12,751 nt of DNA from Candidatus Eiseniibacteriota bacterium. GTDB lineage: Bacteria; Arandabacterota; Arandabacteria; JAGLYR01. The first letter of the stretch is position 1. Every line of letters begins with the position of its first letter. Location: contig JAGLYR010000014.1 of the NCBI GenBank assembly GCA_023132135.1, positions 1 through 12,751 of the forward strand, written 5' to 3'. The notes beneath the pieces are model-generated. The model did no database searches, had not been told where the DNA came from, and worked only from the letters and a program-made list of their open reading frames with translations. Positions 1 through 6,244 of this stretch are shown here, in pieces. The translations under genes were made by a program, and so were the position numbers.

Positions 1-221
1 GGACAAACAACTCCGGCGTTGACAGGGGGGTTTTCTTCGACTCGGCGAATGCCGCCGGAGATTGTCGTTGGGCTCACACTGATGGCACGTGCAAGTTGGC
101 ACCCGTTCCGGCCAAGGTATTGCACCCAAACGTAGGCGAGCACGGCCCGGGCTCTCGCCACTTTCCGTGTGCGGCTACCTCCCAGGACTGCCTCCCAGCT
201 GACTCCCAACTGACTCCCAAC
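1..221 (-). pseudogene. C-terminal fragment of a Y1 (IS200-like/REP-associated) transposase, cut by the window edge
   Basis: Reading the minus strand from 221 towards 1 gives an open frame with the segment [19 protein letters not shown] followed by [20 protein letters not shown]. This matches the C-terminal tail typical of large Y1_Tnp (IS200-like) transposases: an (S)R..R.VV.ARA.L.Y..V.ELG helix, then a DnaA/TrpR-like helix-turn-helix of the form LAR.L..S...IS.A.RR. No HUH or tyrosine catalytic part is present, because upstream of 221 the frame meets a stop at 222-224 and the sequence becomes an ORF6N gene fragment. The fragment runs off the left edge, so its natural end is not visible. It is a relic joined to unrelated DNA at about 222-230. 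Family assignment rests on recognised motifs, not on a search. Confidence 0.6.
188..220. repeat. 11-bp tandem repeat, three units, at the relic junction
   Basis: Three adjacent 11-bp units lie at 188-198, 199-209 and 210-220. The last two are identical (CTGACTCCCAA) and the first differs at two positions. The array sits just inside the Y1 transposase fragment, next to its junction with the ORF6N fragment. It may mark slippage or end-joining at that breakpoint. Confidence 0.7.
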
Positions 222-229
222 TCACTGCA

Positions 230-409
230 CCGGATGATCTCGACGTTGACCTGGACTGCGCGCGTGCTTCGCAGCACGCTCGACAGCATCGCCACACCCT
301 GTTCGGTGAAGACCCTTGGGAGCTTACGGATCCCTCCCCAGCTTGATGTTCCAGATTGGAACTTCAAGTTGTCGAACTCGTCCTTCGTGAGCCGAAACAT
401 GAAGTCGCC
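230..409. repeat. 180-bp direct repeat, left copy (ORF6N core)
   Basis: This segment matches 3096-3275 at a constant offset of 2866 bp with no indels. I found one mismatch, A at 326 against G at 3192. Identity stops sharply at both ends: left of 230 lies transposase DNA rather than ORF6N, and right of 409 the ORF6N reading continues here but not in the other copy. Confidence 0.9.
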
Positions 410-451
410 CGGGAACCTGTCCAGGTTCCGGCTCACCGCCTTGTTCAGGAA
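230..451 (-). pseudogene. ORF6N-domain protein, internal fragment (copy 1)
   Basis: The minus strand encodes [18 protein letters not shown], then [33 protein letters not shown] and [19 protein letters not shown]. This is the core of the ORF6N domain found in phage anti-repressor-like and KilA-N-type proteins (family pattern LN.AVKRN..RFP.DFMF.LT..E...L, then [21 protein letters not shown]). The usual first 35-40 residues are missing: upstream of about 451 the frame no longer resembles the family. The C-terminal half is replaced at 229/230 by Y1 transposase DNA. A formal frame runs on to 74, but its last 50 residues are out-of-frame transposase sequence, so I treat it as broken. ORF6N proteins are common as scattered accessory genes; their biochemical role is not firmly known. 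Confidence 0.75.
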
Positions 452-548
452 TGCCGGTTGCCGGCACAGCTGCTCAGAAACTCTCACGAGAACCTCGGGT
501 CAGTGCAAATGACAGGATCGCGTCCACGGCAGTAGGGGATGGCCCTGC

Positions 549-620
549 ATGAAGCATACGATTTTGCACGCCATTGTAAGTCTATGGCTGATAGTGCCCG
601 CCTTCTTGTCATTCTTGTAA
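549..620 (+). CDS. Possible 23-residue hydrophobic peptide resembling an isolated signal peptide
   Basis: ATG at 549 opens 23 codons ending at TAA 618-620. The product begins MKHTILHAIVSLWL and is a basic start followed by a hydrophobic stretch, like a secretory signal peptide with no mature protein behind it. A purine-rich AGGGG lies at about 533-537, eleven bases before the start. It sits between the ORF6N fragment and the promoter of the beta-helix gene. It could be the stub of a deleted secreted-protein gene, a small membrane peptide, or chance. The rest of 452-626 holds nothing else I can support. Confidence 0.2.
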   Translation: MKHTILHAIVSLWLIVPAFLSFL

Positions 621-626
621 TGATTA

Positions 627-655
627 TTGACATCCTTGAGAAAATGGAGTATTCT
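627..655 (+). promoter_or_regulatory. Sigma70-like promoter for the beta-helix gene
   Basis: A perfect -35 box TTGACA (627-632) is separated by 17 bp from TATTCT (650-655, five of six matches to TATAAT). Transcription would start near 662, giving an untranslated leader of about 178 nt before the ATG at 840. I recognise no known riboswitch in that leader. It contains GC-rich complementary segments but no clear terminator. Confidence 0.65.
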
Positions 656-839
656 TATTGGCGTTCATAGGCCGCGCTCTCCCGGAGTGTCGAGGCTGTG
701 ACGGTCCGCTCGCCCCAATGCCACGCATCAGCCGCTCCCATCGATTGGGCGACGGAGACCCTCTGCCCAACTCGGGCCTCTCTCCCAGCGGGGCGGGCAC
801 ACCTTTGACGGACAACCTTCCATCCAGGAGGTCAGAGTC

Positions 840-2606
840 ATGAGGCTGATACTGTCTGTATCGTTCGCAATCTGTGCCGTGCTGCCCACGGGGGAGGTCA
901 ATGGCGACACCTGCCGCGTCCCCACAGACTATCCGACAATCCAGGAAGCGATCGATGCCGCCCAGTCCGGAGACACTGTGCTGGTGGAGCCGGGCACGTA
1001 CTATGACTGCACACATCCGGACACTGAAGGTCGGCTCAACTGCGTGATCATGAAATCGGGTGTGACGCTCCGAGGCGAGACCGGGGATCCTGACGATGCG
1101 ATCGTCGATGCGACAGGGGTGGGTCGAGTCATCATGTGCTGGGCGGTCGACCACACCGCCACCATCGAGGCGCTCACGATCACCGGGGGCGATGCTTCAG
1201 AGCAGCCGGATATCTACCTGTACGGCGGCGGGATCTGCTGCCGGTCCTCTGCCCTTACGATTCACAACTGCAAGATCCTGGGAAACTGGGCCGTCCAGGG
1301 GGGAGGGATCCTCTGTGCAAGCTATGATGAGGAGGACATCCCCCAGATCACCGACTGCACGATCTCATGGAATACTGCCGAAAGCGGTGGTGGTCTGCAC
1401 TGCTACGGCGACTACGGGCCTACGATCAGCGGTTGCACGATCACCAAGAACGAGGCCGAGTTCGGTGGCGGGATATACACATGGACTTGCGATCCGGACG
1501 TCATCGGCTGCACGATCTCGAAGAACCAAGTCTACGGTGCGTCATCCACAAGTGATGGTGGTGGCCTCTACTGCACCCAGGGATCCGCCCCCTACATCGA
1601 GGGTTGTACCATCTCCGAGAATTCAGCCGAAGGAGCCGGCGGGGGGATCTGCTGCGACGAGTCTTCGTATCCGACAATCATCGGCTGCACAATCACGATC
1701 AACACTGCCGACGACTACGGCGGGGGAATGTGGTGCATGAGTAGTTCCTGCCCCGAGATCACAGAGTGTACAATCTCCGCAAACCAGGCACAGTACGCAG
1801 GGGGCGGGATCGGCTGCGGCTATTCTTCTGACCCTGTGATCACTCGCTGTGTGCTCGCCAGGAACATAGCTGAGTACGGGAGCGGCGGCGGGCTATACTG
1901 CTACCAGGGGTGTCTGATCACGATCGGAGGGTGCACGTTCTCCGACAACAGCGCCCAGGACAACGGCGGTGGGATTTCCTGCTATGATGGAGCAGCTACG
2001 GTGGACAGCACGATCATTGCGTTCAGTACGGACGGGGAAGCGGTGTACTGCAACGTTCCCGAGAGTGTAATCCTCACCTGCTGTGATGTGTATGAGAATA
2101 AGGACGGGGACTGGACTGGATGCATCGCAGGGCAGGAGATGGACCCTCGCAACTTCTCCGACAACCCTCTCTTCTGCGACCGACCGAATGACGATTACAC
2201 GATCGCCGTGGAGTCCCCGTGCACGCGGGACAACTCACCCGACGGTTGTGGACTGATTGGGGCTCTCGACGTCGCGTGTTCGATCGCATCCGTCCCGGAA
2301 ACCGAAGCGGCGATCCCCGGAACCTTCTTCCTGGGCCCGGCGATCCCCAACCCCTTCAACCCGGTGACGGAGATCAGCTACGGCATTCCGGCTGGCGAAG
2401 ATCGTGCACGAGCTGTCGTCAACGTCTATGACGTCCGCGGTCGACAGATCCGGACACTGGTCGACGCGAGCCACTCGCCGGGCATCTACAGAGTGATCTG
2501 GGACGGCAGCGACCGGGACGGAGTGCCGGTCGCGAGTGGTGTGTACTTCTACCGGATCACGTGGAACGGGAAGAGCGAGACGACGCGGATGGTGTTGCTG
2601 AAGTAG
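840..2606 (+). CDS. Secreted right-handed parallel beta-helix (PbH1) protein with FlgD/Por-type C-terminal domain
   Basis: The 588-aa product starts with a signal peptide (basic MRL, hydrophobic to about residue 18, likely cleavage near GEVNG-DT). Residues about 26-56 carry the entry motif of secreted beta-helix proteins (PTIQEAIDAAQSGDTVLVEP). Residues about 110-430 are rungs of 26-31 residues, most with a GGG..C turn and a GCTIS.N.A segment. About 35 cysteines recur at fixed rung positions, suggesting a disulfide or metal ladder in an oxidising compartment. Residues 496-588 form a FlgD Ig-like/T9SS-type C-terminal domain (PNPFNPVTEI, VYDVRGR, G.Y...WDG.D..G.PVASGVYFYR), typical of surface-secreted proteins in FCB-type bacteria. 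The SD AGGAGGT (826-832) fixes the ATG, and a promoter lies at 627-655. No catalytic lyase residues are identifiable, so the role may be polysaccharide binding or degradation, or structural. Confidence 0.9.
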   Translation: MRLILSVSFAICAVLPTGEVNGDTCRVPTDYPTIQEAIDAAQSGDTVLVEPGTYYDCTHPDTEGRLNCVIMKSGVTLRGETGDPDDAIVDATGVGRVIMCWAVDHTATIEALTITGGDASEQPDIYLYGGGICCRSSALTIHNCKILGNWAVQGGGILCASYDEEDIPQITDCTISWNTAESGGGLHCYGDYGPTISGCTITKNEAEFGGGIYTWTCDPDVIGCTISKNQVYGASSTSDGGGLYCTQGSAPYIEGCTISENSAEGAGGGICCDESSYPTIIGCTITINTADDYGGGMWCMSSSCPEITECTISANQAQYAGGGIGCGYSSDPVITRCVLARNIAEYGSGGGLYCYQGCLITIGGCTFSDNSAQDNGGGISCYDGAATVDSTIIAFSTDGEAVYCNVPESVILTCCDVYENKDGDWTGCIAGQEMDPRNFSDNPLFCDRPNDDYTIAVESPCTRDNSPDGCGLIGALDVACSIASVPETEAAIPGTFFLGPAIPNPFNPVTEISYGIPAGEDRARAVVNVYDVRGRQIRTLVDASHSPGIYRVIWDGSDRDGVPVASGVYFYRITWNGKSETTRMVLLK

Positions 2607-2680
2607 CACGATTACCCGGCTGAGATTTTGAATCGTAGGGCGTGTCCGCGATCGGTATTCTGGCGACACAACACCTATTT

Positions 2681-2834
2681 CTAGTCCCACTGCTTCGGGG
2701 GCCGCCCGGCTTTGCCCTTCGTGAAGTCTCGACCGGTGAGCTTCTCGACTAGCTTGACGAACGAATCACCGCACTCCCCGCTGCGTCACGTGGTGCGGGT
2801 AGTCCGGCACTACAACACGAGCGATCCTTCCCAT
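2681..2834 (-). pseudogene. RAYT/Y1 transposase relic: N-terminus joined to C-terminus by internal deletion
   Basis: On the minus strand an ATG at 2834 (purine-rich AAGGTAGAGGG just upstream) starts MGRIARVVVPDYPHHVTQRG, the hallmark N-terminus of Y1_Tnp REP-associated transposases (family: RIARVV.PG.PHHVTQRG). After GVR the frame hits TGA at about 2766. In another frame, from about 2770 to the TAG at 2681-2683, it reads GDSFVKLVEKLTGRDFTKGK and ends GRPPKQWD, the typical C-terminal tail of the same family (G...F...LE..LGR.L....PGRP). Roughly 150-200 residues, including the HUH motif partner residues and the catalytic tyrosine, are therefore deleted, with the two ends abutted out of frame near 2766-2772. 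It cannot encode active enzyme. The downstream flank (2607-2680) has an imperfect GTGTC...GACAC inverted pair at 2642-2669 that could be the old transposon end. Confidence 0.72.
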
Positions 2835-2921
2835 CCCTCTACCTTACTCTCGCATCACACCGCAGTCCAGCAAGGAATCGGCGTTATGTCCCGAATTATC
2901 CACCTGGGAATTCCGAACGCT

Positions 2922-3275
2922 CTACAAGTCAGAGCGAAACCCGATCCTGGGCGGCGGTTTCTTGGGCGGGGCCATGAGCTCGCGGATTGCGTCAAACACC
3001 ACCCTGAACTGGGCATCGTACCGCTTCTCGAGCTCAGCGAGCTTCCGGGCGAGGTTCGCGTTCGAGGCAACCATCCGGCGAAGCCGGACGAACGCCCGGA
3101 TGATCTCGACGTTGACCTGGACTGCGCGCGTGCTTCGCAGCACGCTCGACAGCATCGCCACACCCTGTTCGGTGAAGACCCTTGGGAGCTTGCGGATCCC
3201 TCCCCAGCTTGATGTTCCAGATTGGAACTTCAAGTTGTCGAACTCGTCCTTCGTGAGCCGAAACATGAAGTCGCC
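2922..3275 (-). pseudogene. ORF6N-domain protein, N-terminally truncated fragment (copy 2)
   Basis: The readable product begins at an internal methionine (ATG at 3266) and reads [13 protein letters not shown], then [15 protein letters not shown]. It continues past the shared block into a natural family C-terminus: AFVRLRRMVASNANLARKLA, a coiled-coil-like EKRYDAQFRVVFDAIRELM, and a proline-rich end with RIGFR. The stop at 2922 is therefore probably authentic. The first 50 or so residues of the family are missing: upstream of 3275 the frame stays open but no longer matches ORF6N sequence. The start has no good Shine-Dalgarno, so expression is doubtful. Copy 2 carries the C-terminal half that copy 1 lacks, and copy 1 carries N-terminal sequence that copy 2 lacks. 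Confidence 0.75.
3096..3275. repeat. 180-bp direct repeat, right copy (ORF6N core)
   Basis: This is the partner of 230-409, same orientation, 179 of 180 positions identical by my alignment. Left of 3096 it continues into genuine ORF6N C-terminal coding sequence. Right of 3275 it changes to the promoter region of the MATE gene. Confidence 0.9.
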
Positions 3276-3311
3276 GGCAACCCTGGAATCCGTTTTCGAC
3301 TCCCCAACTGC

Positions 3312-3340
3312 TTGACCCCTCCGCTTTCCCCCCTTATATA
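3312..3340 (+). promoter_or_regulatory. Sigma70-like promoter for the MATE transporter gene
   Basis: TTGACC (3312-3317), a 17-bp spacer and TATATA (3335-3340) give a near-consensus promoter. The start point would be near 3347, about 43 nt before the ATG at 3390. It begins 37 bp after the end of the ORF6N repeat, so the rearranged DNA stops just short of it. Confidence 0.6.
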
Positions 3341-3389
3341 GAGAAGGTAGGAATGCCGTCTTCTCACACCGCAGAGAACAAGGAACTCC

Positions 3390-4781
3390 ATGAAACGAGC
3401 AACTGAGGCCATTCTAACCGAAGGACCAATCGGGAAGACGCTCGCGCGGCTCACCTTTCCCATGATCCTCGGCCTCCTGAGCATGACGCTCTTCAACCTG
3501 GTCGACACATTCTTCATCGGCCAGCTCGGGAAGGACCCACTGGCCGCCATGGGTTTCACCTTCCCCGTCATCATGATGGTCCATAGCATCGCCCTCGGGT
3601 TGGGGATCGGCGCATCGTCGGTCGTCTCCCGGGCGATCGGCCGCCGGGACGTCCGGGACGTCCGGCGCCTTTCCACACACGCTCTCGTTCTCTCCGTCGC
3701 CATCGTCGCTCTCTTCATCATCCTGGGCGAGCTCACCATCGATCCGCTCTTCCGGCTCCTCGGGGCGCCCCACCGGCTTCTCCCTCTGATTCGCGAGTAC
3801 ATGCAGATCTGGTACGTCGGCGCCCTCTTCGTCGTCGTCCCCGTGGTGGGCAACAACCTCATCCGCGCCACGGGTGATACGAAGACACCCGGACTCATCA
3901 TGGCATTCTGCGCTGCGCTCAATGCCGGCCTGGATCCTCTTCTCATCTTCGGGCTCGGGCCTTTTCCGGCGCTCGGCATCGCGGGCGGGGCGTTGGCCAC
4001 CGTCCTCGCGCGCGCGATCGGGCTCCTCCTCTCGCTTCACATCCTCGTCCGGAGGGATCGGCTCGTCGGGATTGATGCCCTGGAGCCGGGCCGGCTGCTC
4101 GAATCCTGGAAGGCACTTCTCGCTATCGGGGTGCCGGCGACGCTCACCCAGCTCGTCCAGCCCGTGTCCATGGGTGTCATCACGCGCATGGTGGCGGGAT
4201 TCGGGACAGCCGCGGTCGCGGGCTTCGGGGTGGCCACGCGCGTGGAGATGCTCGTCCTCCTGGTCGTTTTCGCCCTGTCCGGCGTGCTGGTTCCCTTCGC
4301 CGGACAGAACTGGGGCGCCGGCCGAACGTACCGGATCGCGAGGAGCATGCTCGGCTCATACGCCTTCTCCATGGTCTGGGGCGTCCTCATGTTTCTCCTC
4401 TTCCTCGTCATCGGCAGAGACCTGGCAGGTCTCTTCAATCGCGATCCCGGAGTCATCCATGCAGCCGGGTCGTACTTCGACATCATCTTCCCCAGCCTCG
4501 GGTTCTACGGCATCCTGTTCCTCTCCATCTCCGTCCTGAACGCCATGCACAGCCCGCTATGGGCCACGGCGCTTTCGCTCACGCGGATGATCGGGCTCTA
4601 CGTGCCGCTCGCCTGGTTGGGGATGATGCTCTTCGGACTGAAGGGGCTTTTCCTGGGAGGTACCCTGGCCAATGTCCTGACCGGCGCTCTCGCGGCAGGA
4701 CTGGTCTACCGGAGGATCCGCCGGGAATCGGCGATGGGTATCGCGGACCCGCTCCGCCCATCTACCGGTACAGTCTCTTGA
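3390..4781 (+). CDS. MATE family multidrug/Na+-coupled efflux transporter
   Basis: The 463-aa integral membrane protein has the length and layout of MATE transporters: about twelve hydrophobic segments in two homologous halves. The first half holds the family signature FNLVDTFFIGQLG, followed by LAAMGFTFPVIM and the cytoplasmic GIGASSVVSRAIGRRD loop. The second half repeats the theme (LAIGVPATLTQLVQPVSMGV, then VAGFGVATRVEML and VPFAGQNWGAGR). It resembles the MepA/DinF-like branch more than plant-type MATEs. The expected role is export of cationic drugs or metabolites across the inner membrane driven by H+ or Na+; the substrate cannot be told from sequence. AAGGA at 3380-3384 supports the ATG at 3390. 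Its last 20 bp overlap the 3' end of the convergent cysteine-rich gene. Confidence 0.93.
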   Translation: MKRATEAILTEGPIGKTLARLTFPMILGLLSMTLFNLVDTFFIGQLGKDPLAAMGFTFPVIMMVHSIALGLGIGASSVVSRAIGRRDVRDVRRLSTHALVLSVAIVALFIILGELTIDPLFRLLGAPHRLLPLIREYMQIWYVGALFVVVPVVGNNLIRATGDTKTPGLIMAFCAALNAGLDPLLIFGLGPFPALGIAGGALATVLARAIGLLLSLHILVRRDRLVGIDALEPGRLLESWKALLAIGVPATLTQLVQPVSMGVITRMVAGFGTAAVAGFGVATRVEMLVLLVVFALSGVLVPFAGQNWGAGRTYRIARSMLGSYAFSMVWGVLMFLLFLVIGRDLAGLFNRDPGVIHAAGSYFDIIFPSLGFYGILFLSISVLNAMHSPLWATALSLTRMIGLYVPLAWLGMMLFGLKGLFLGGTLANVLTGALAAGLVYRRIRRESAMGIADPLRPSTGTVS

Positions 4782-5598
4782 CCTCTCCCCAGCTTGTCCC
4801 TTCCGTCTCCGTTGCACCGAGGCAGCTGATGTACACATTTACCAGGAATTCCGTGCGGAAGCCGGTATTGTAGAGGTAGTTGTGACAACCCGGCGGGATG
4901 GCAGGGTAGTTCGTGCATCCATACCCTGCGCCGCTCACCCACATGGGTCCGGGCGTGCCGTAGATGTCGCAGTAGGGGACGACATTCTGGTAGACGTACG
5001 AATGCCCGCTGCAGCGCCACTCGGTCTCACAGCCGGCATCGATGTTCCACGAGTTGATGTCTGAATAGACAGTCCAATGATTCATCTCCCAACCCGTCTC
5101 GGCGATGAGCATCACTATGAACTTGCTCAAACCCAACTCTCCACAAGGGCACAGGGGAATCTGGCCGAAGTCGAAACGCTGCCACGGAGTACAGACATCC
5201 ACATTGTGGCCGTAGATCCCGGCTAAAGGCGGTCCGACCGGGCAACATTGCTCATTCGCACAGTAGATTTCCATGTTGGCAAATCCGCGGCCGGTGAAAC
5301 GCTTGAGACCCCAGTAGACATAGTCCAGGTTACGGCAGTCACCGGGGCAATCGGCCAGATCAAAGCAGGTTCCGATCTGGACGAGCCCCTGGTCAGTGAA
5401 GGTCCCGTAGCAGTATCCCGACCAGTAAAACACCCACCCCGAGCAGAAGTTGTAGTACGAGAGATGGCACTGGTCCTGGGCCGGGCTGAACTCGCGGACG
5501 GGAACAGCGCCGTACTCAGCAGTCTTGATGGGGATTGCATGGACCACGCTTGCCAACAGCAGCGCGAGTGCGGCGAACATCAATAGCTTCCTGACCAT
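4762..5598 (-). CDS. Secreted cysteine-rich protein of unknown function
   Basis: I chose the ATG at 5596-5598 because GAGGAG (5606-5611) sits just upstream and the product then begins with a clear signal peptide (MVRKLLMFAALALLLASVVH, cleavage after HA). The frame also stays open to 5718, but the added 40 residues are arginine-rich and span a promoter and a palindrome. The mature part of about 256 aa is rich in Cys (18, an even number), Tyr, Trp and Gly, with pairs such as CC and CPC, and no membrane anchor or C-terminal sorting domain. This suggests a disulfide-stabilised periplasmic or extracellular protein. I recognise no family. It has its own promoter (5690-5718) and its tail overlaps the convergent MATE gene by 20 bp. 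Confidence 0.8.
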   Translation of the reverse strand: MVRKLLMFAALALLLASVVHAIPIKTAEYGAVPVREFSPAQDQCHLSYYNFCSGWVFYWSGYCYGTFTDQGLVQIGTCFDLADCPGDCRNLDYVYWGLKRFTGRGFANMEIYCANEQCCPVGPPLAGIYGHNVDVCTPWQRFDFGQIPLCPCGELGLSKFIVMLIAETGWEMNHWTVYSDINSWNIDAGCETEWRCSGHSYVYQNVVPYCDIYGTPGPMWVSGAGYGCTNYPAIPPGCHNYLYNTGFRTEFLVNVYISCLGATETEGTSWGEVKRLYR

Positions 5599-5619
5599 GG
5601 CCCATCTCCTCGGACGCAA

Positions 5620-5639
5620 GGGCGACGCATGCGTCGCCC
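5620..5639. repeat. Perfect 20-bp palindrome in the leader of the cysteine-rich gene
   Basis: GGGCGACGCA joined to TGCGTCGCCC is fully self-complementary. It lies 8 bp upstream of the Shine-Dalgarno of the cysteine-rich gene, inside the transcript predicted from the 5690-5718 promoter. The flanked form AAGGGCGAC...GTCGCCC recurs at 12692-12714, so it is probably one member of a dispersed REP-like family. In RNA it could form a stem close to the ribosome site. Confidence 0.7.
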
Positions 5640-5689
5640 GCTTCTCCCGACTGACGGTACTTGTGAATCGGGAACCGACGACCGCCTCA

Positions 5690-5718
5690 ACTGTACCACT
5701 GAATTCAGTTTCTTGCAA
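5690..5718 (-). promoter_or_regulatory. Promoter of the cysteine-rich gene with an internal palindromic operator candidate
   Basis: On the minus strand TTGCAA (5718-5713), a 17-bp spacer and TACAGT (5695-5690) form a good sigma70-like promoter starting just after the DNPH1-like stop codon. The spacer contains the perfect 12-bp palindrome ACTGAATTCAGT (5698-5709), the classic position for a repressor dimer site. The promoter is inferred from consensus; the regulator is unknown. Confidence 0.5.
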
Positions 5719-5723
5719 GGATA

Positions 5724-6176
5724 TCAGAGAGGGAACAACGCGGCCAGGAACTCCCGCACAAGCTCGGCGACGGTATGATCGTCATAGTGCCTGACGGTGA
5801 TGAAGGGTGAGGTGTTCCCGTAGATAAGGGCGGAGAGGATCTTGCCTTTGAGGGATTCGTGCCGAAGACACAGGACAGGCTTGGCGCAGTGGAGAGCTTC
5901 TGAGATCTCGTAGCCGACGCCGAAGGACGGGGTCGAGACCTCGGCGATCATGGCAACGGACCCGGCGATCCAGTCGAGGTCGCGGCGGAAGATGTGGCGG
6001 TGCTTCTCGAGGGTAAGGTTTGCGAGATCATCGGCAGGGTCGAGGACGGGTTTGGAGAGGACTTCGAAGCCTGCCGCCTCTATCGCATCGCCGATCAGAC
6101 GGAGATGTGAGGCAAACTCGCGGCCGGCGGACATCGAGCCGGCCAAGTATACTCCATGAACGCGATCAGGAGGCAT
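5724..6176 (-). CDS. DNPH1/Rcl-like nucleoside (nucleotide) 2-deoxyribosyltransferase family enzyme
   Basis: The 150-aa protein has the family fold markers in order: VYLAGSMSAGRE at residues 9-20 (nucleotide-binding loop, compare IYFCGSIRGGR in Rcl), D66/D68 before the second core strand, and AEVSTPSFGVGYEISEA at 78-94. In that last motif E90 corresponds to the catalytic glutamate nucleophile. The length fits DNPH1 (about 145-175 aa). Family members cleave or exchange the N-glycosidic bond of deoxynucleosides or deoxynucleoside 5'-monophosphates. The GS..AGRE loop favours the DNPH1-like monophosphate hydrolase side, but I cannot settle this. The cytoplasmic enzyme would act in nucleotide salvage or sanitation. 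Its start codon abuts leader repeat A, and there is no conventional SD apart from the GGAC at -12. Confidence 0.82.
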   Translation of the reverse strand: MPPDRVHGVYLAGSMSAGREFASHLRLIGDAIEAAGFEVLSKPVLDPADDLANLTLEKHRHIFRRDLDWIAGSVAMIAEVSTPSFGVGYEISEALHCAKPVLCLRHESLKGKILSALIYGNTSPFITVRHYDDHTVAELVREFLAALFPL

Positions 6177-6236
6177 AAGAACAAGTCCGTAGTGCGTAGT
6201 CCCTAGTCCAAGGAGAAGGGCATCATACCCTCACCC
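6177..6236 (-). repeat. Leader repeat A (heptad-containing) directly upstream of the DNPH1-like gene
   Basis: Read on the minus strand this is a GGGTGAGGGTATGATG block, CCCTTCTCCT, four 7-bp units of the form NGGACTA (one diverged), and GGACTTGTTCTTATG. The last ATG is the start codon. The 36 bp at 6201-6236 match 9205-9240 with a single mismatch. Related copies precede uppP and the TPR gene. Confidence 0.8.
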
Positions 6237-6244
6237 CCTCGCCT

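Noticed and set aside
74-487. A single 137-residue minus-strand protein
   Set aside because: Only 230-451 matches ORF6N. The rest runs out of frame through Y1 transposase DNA, so it is a chance fusion rather than a gene.
662-839. A known riboswitch in the long leader of the beta-helix gene
   Set aside because: I could not match conserved cores of common classes (c-di-GMP, cobalamin, SAM, TPP, glycine). It remains an unassigned leader.
3230-4040. Long minus-strand frames of 256 and 208 residues inside the MATE gene
   Set aside because: They are antisense to a clear membrane transporter, have Arg/Glu/Asp-rich low-complexity composition, and lack family motifs. High GC keeps such frames open.
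6177-6236. Leader heptads as a CRISPR or telomere-like array
   Set aside because: Units are 7 bp with no spacers, copies are few and scattered at gene starts, and no cas genes are present.
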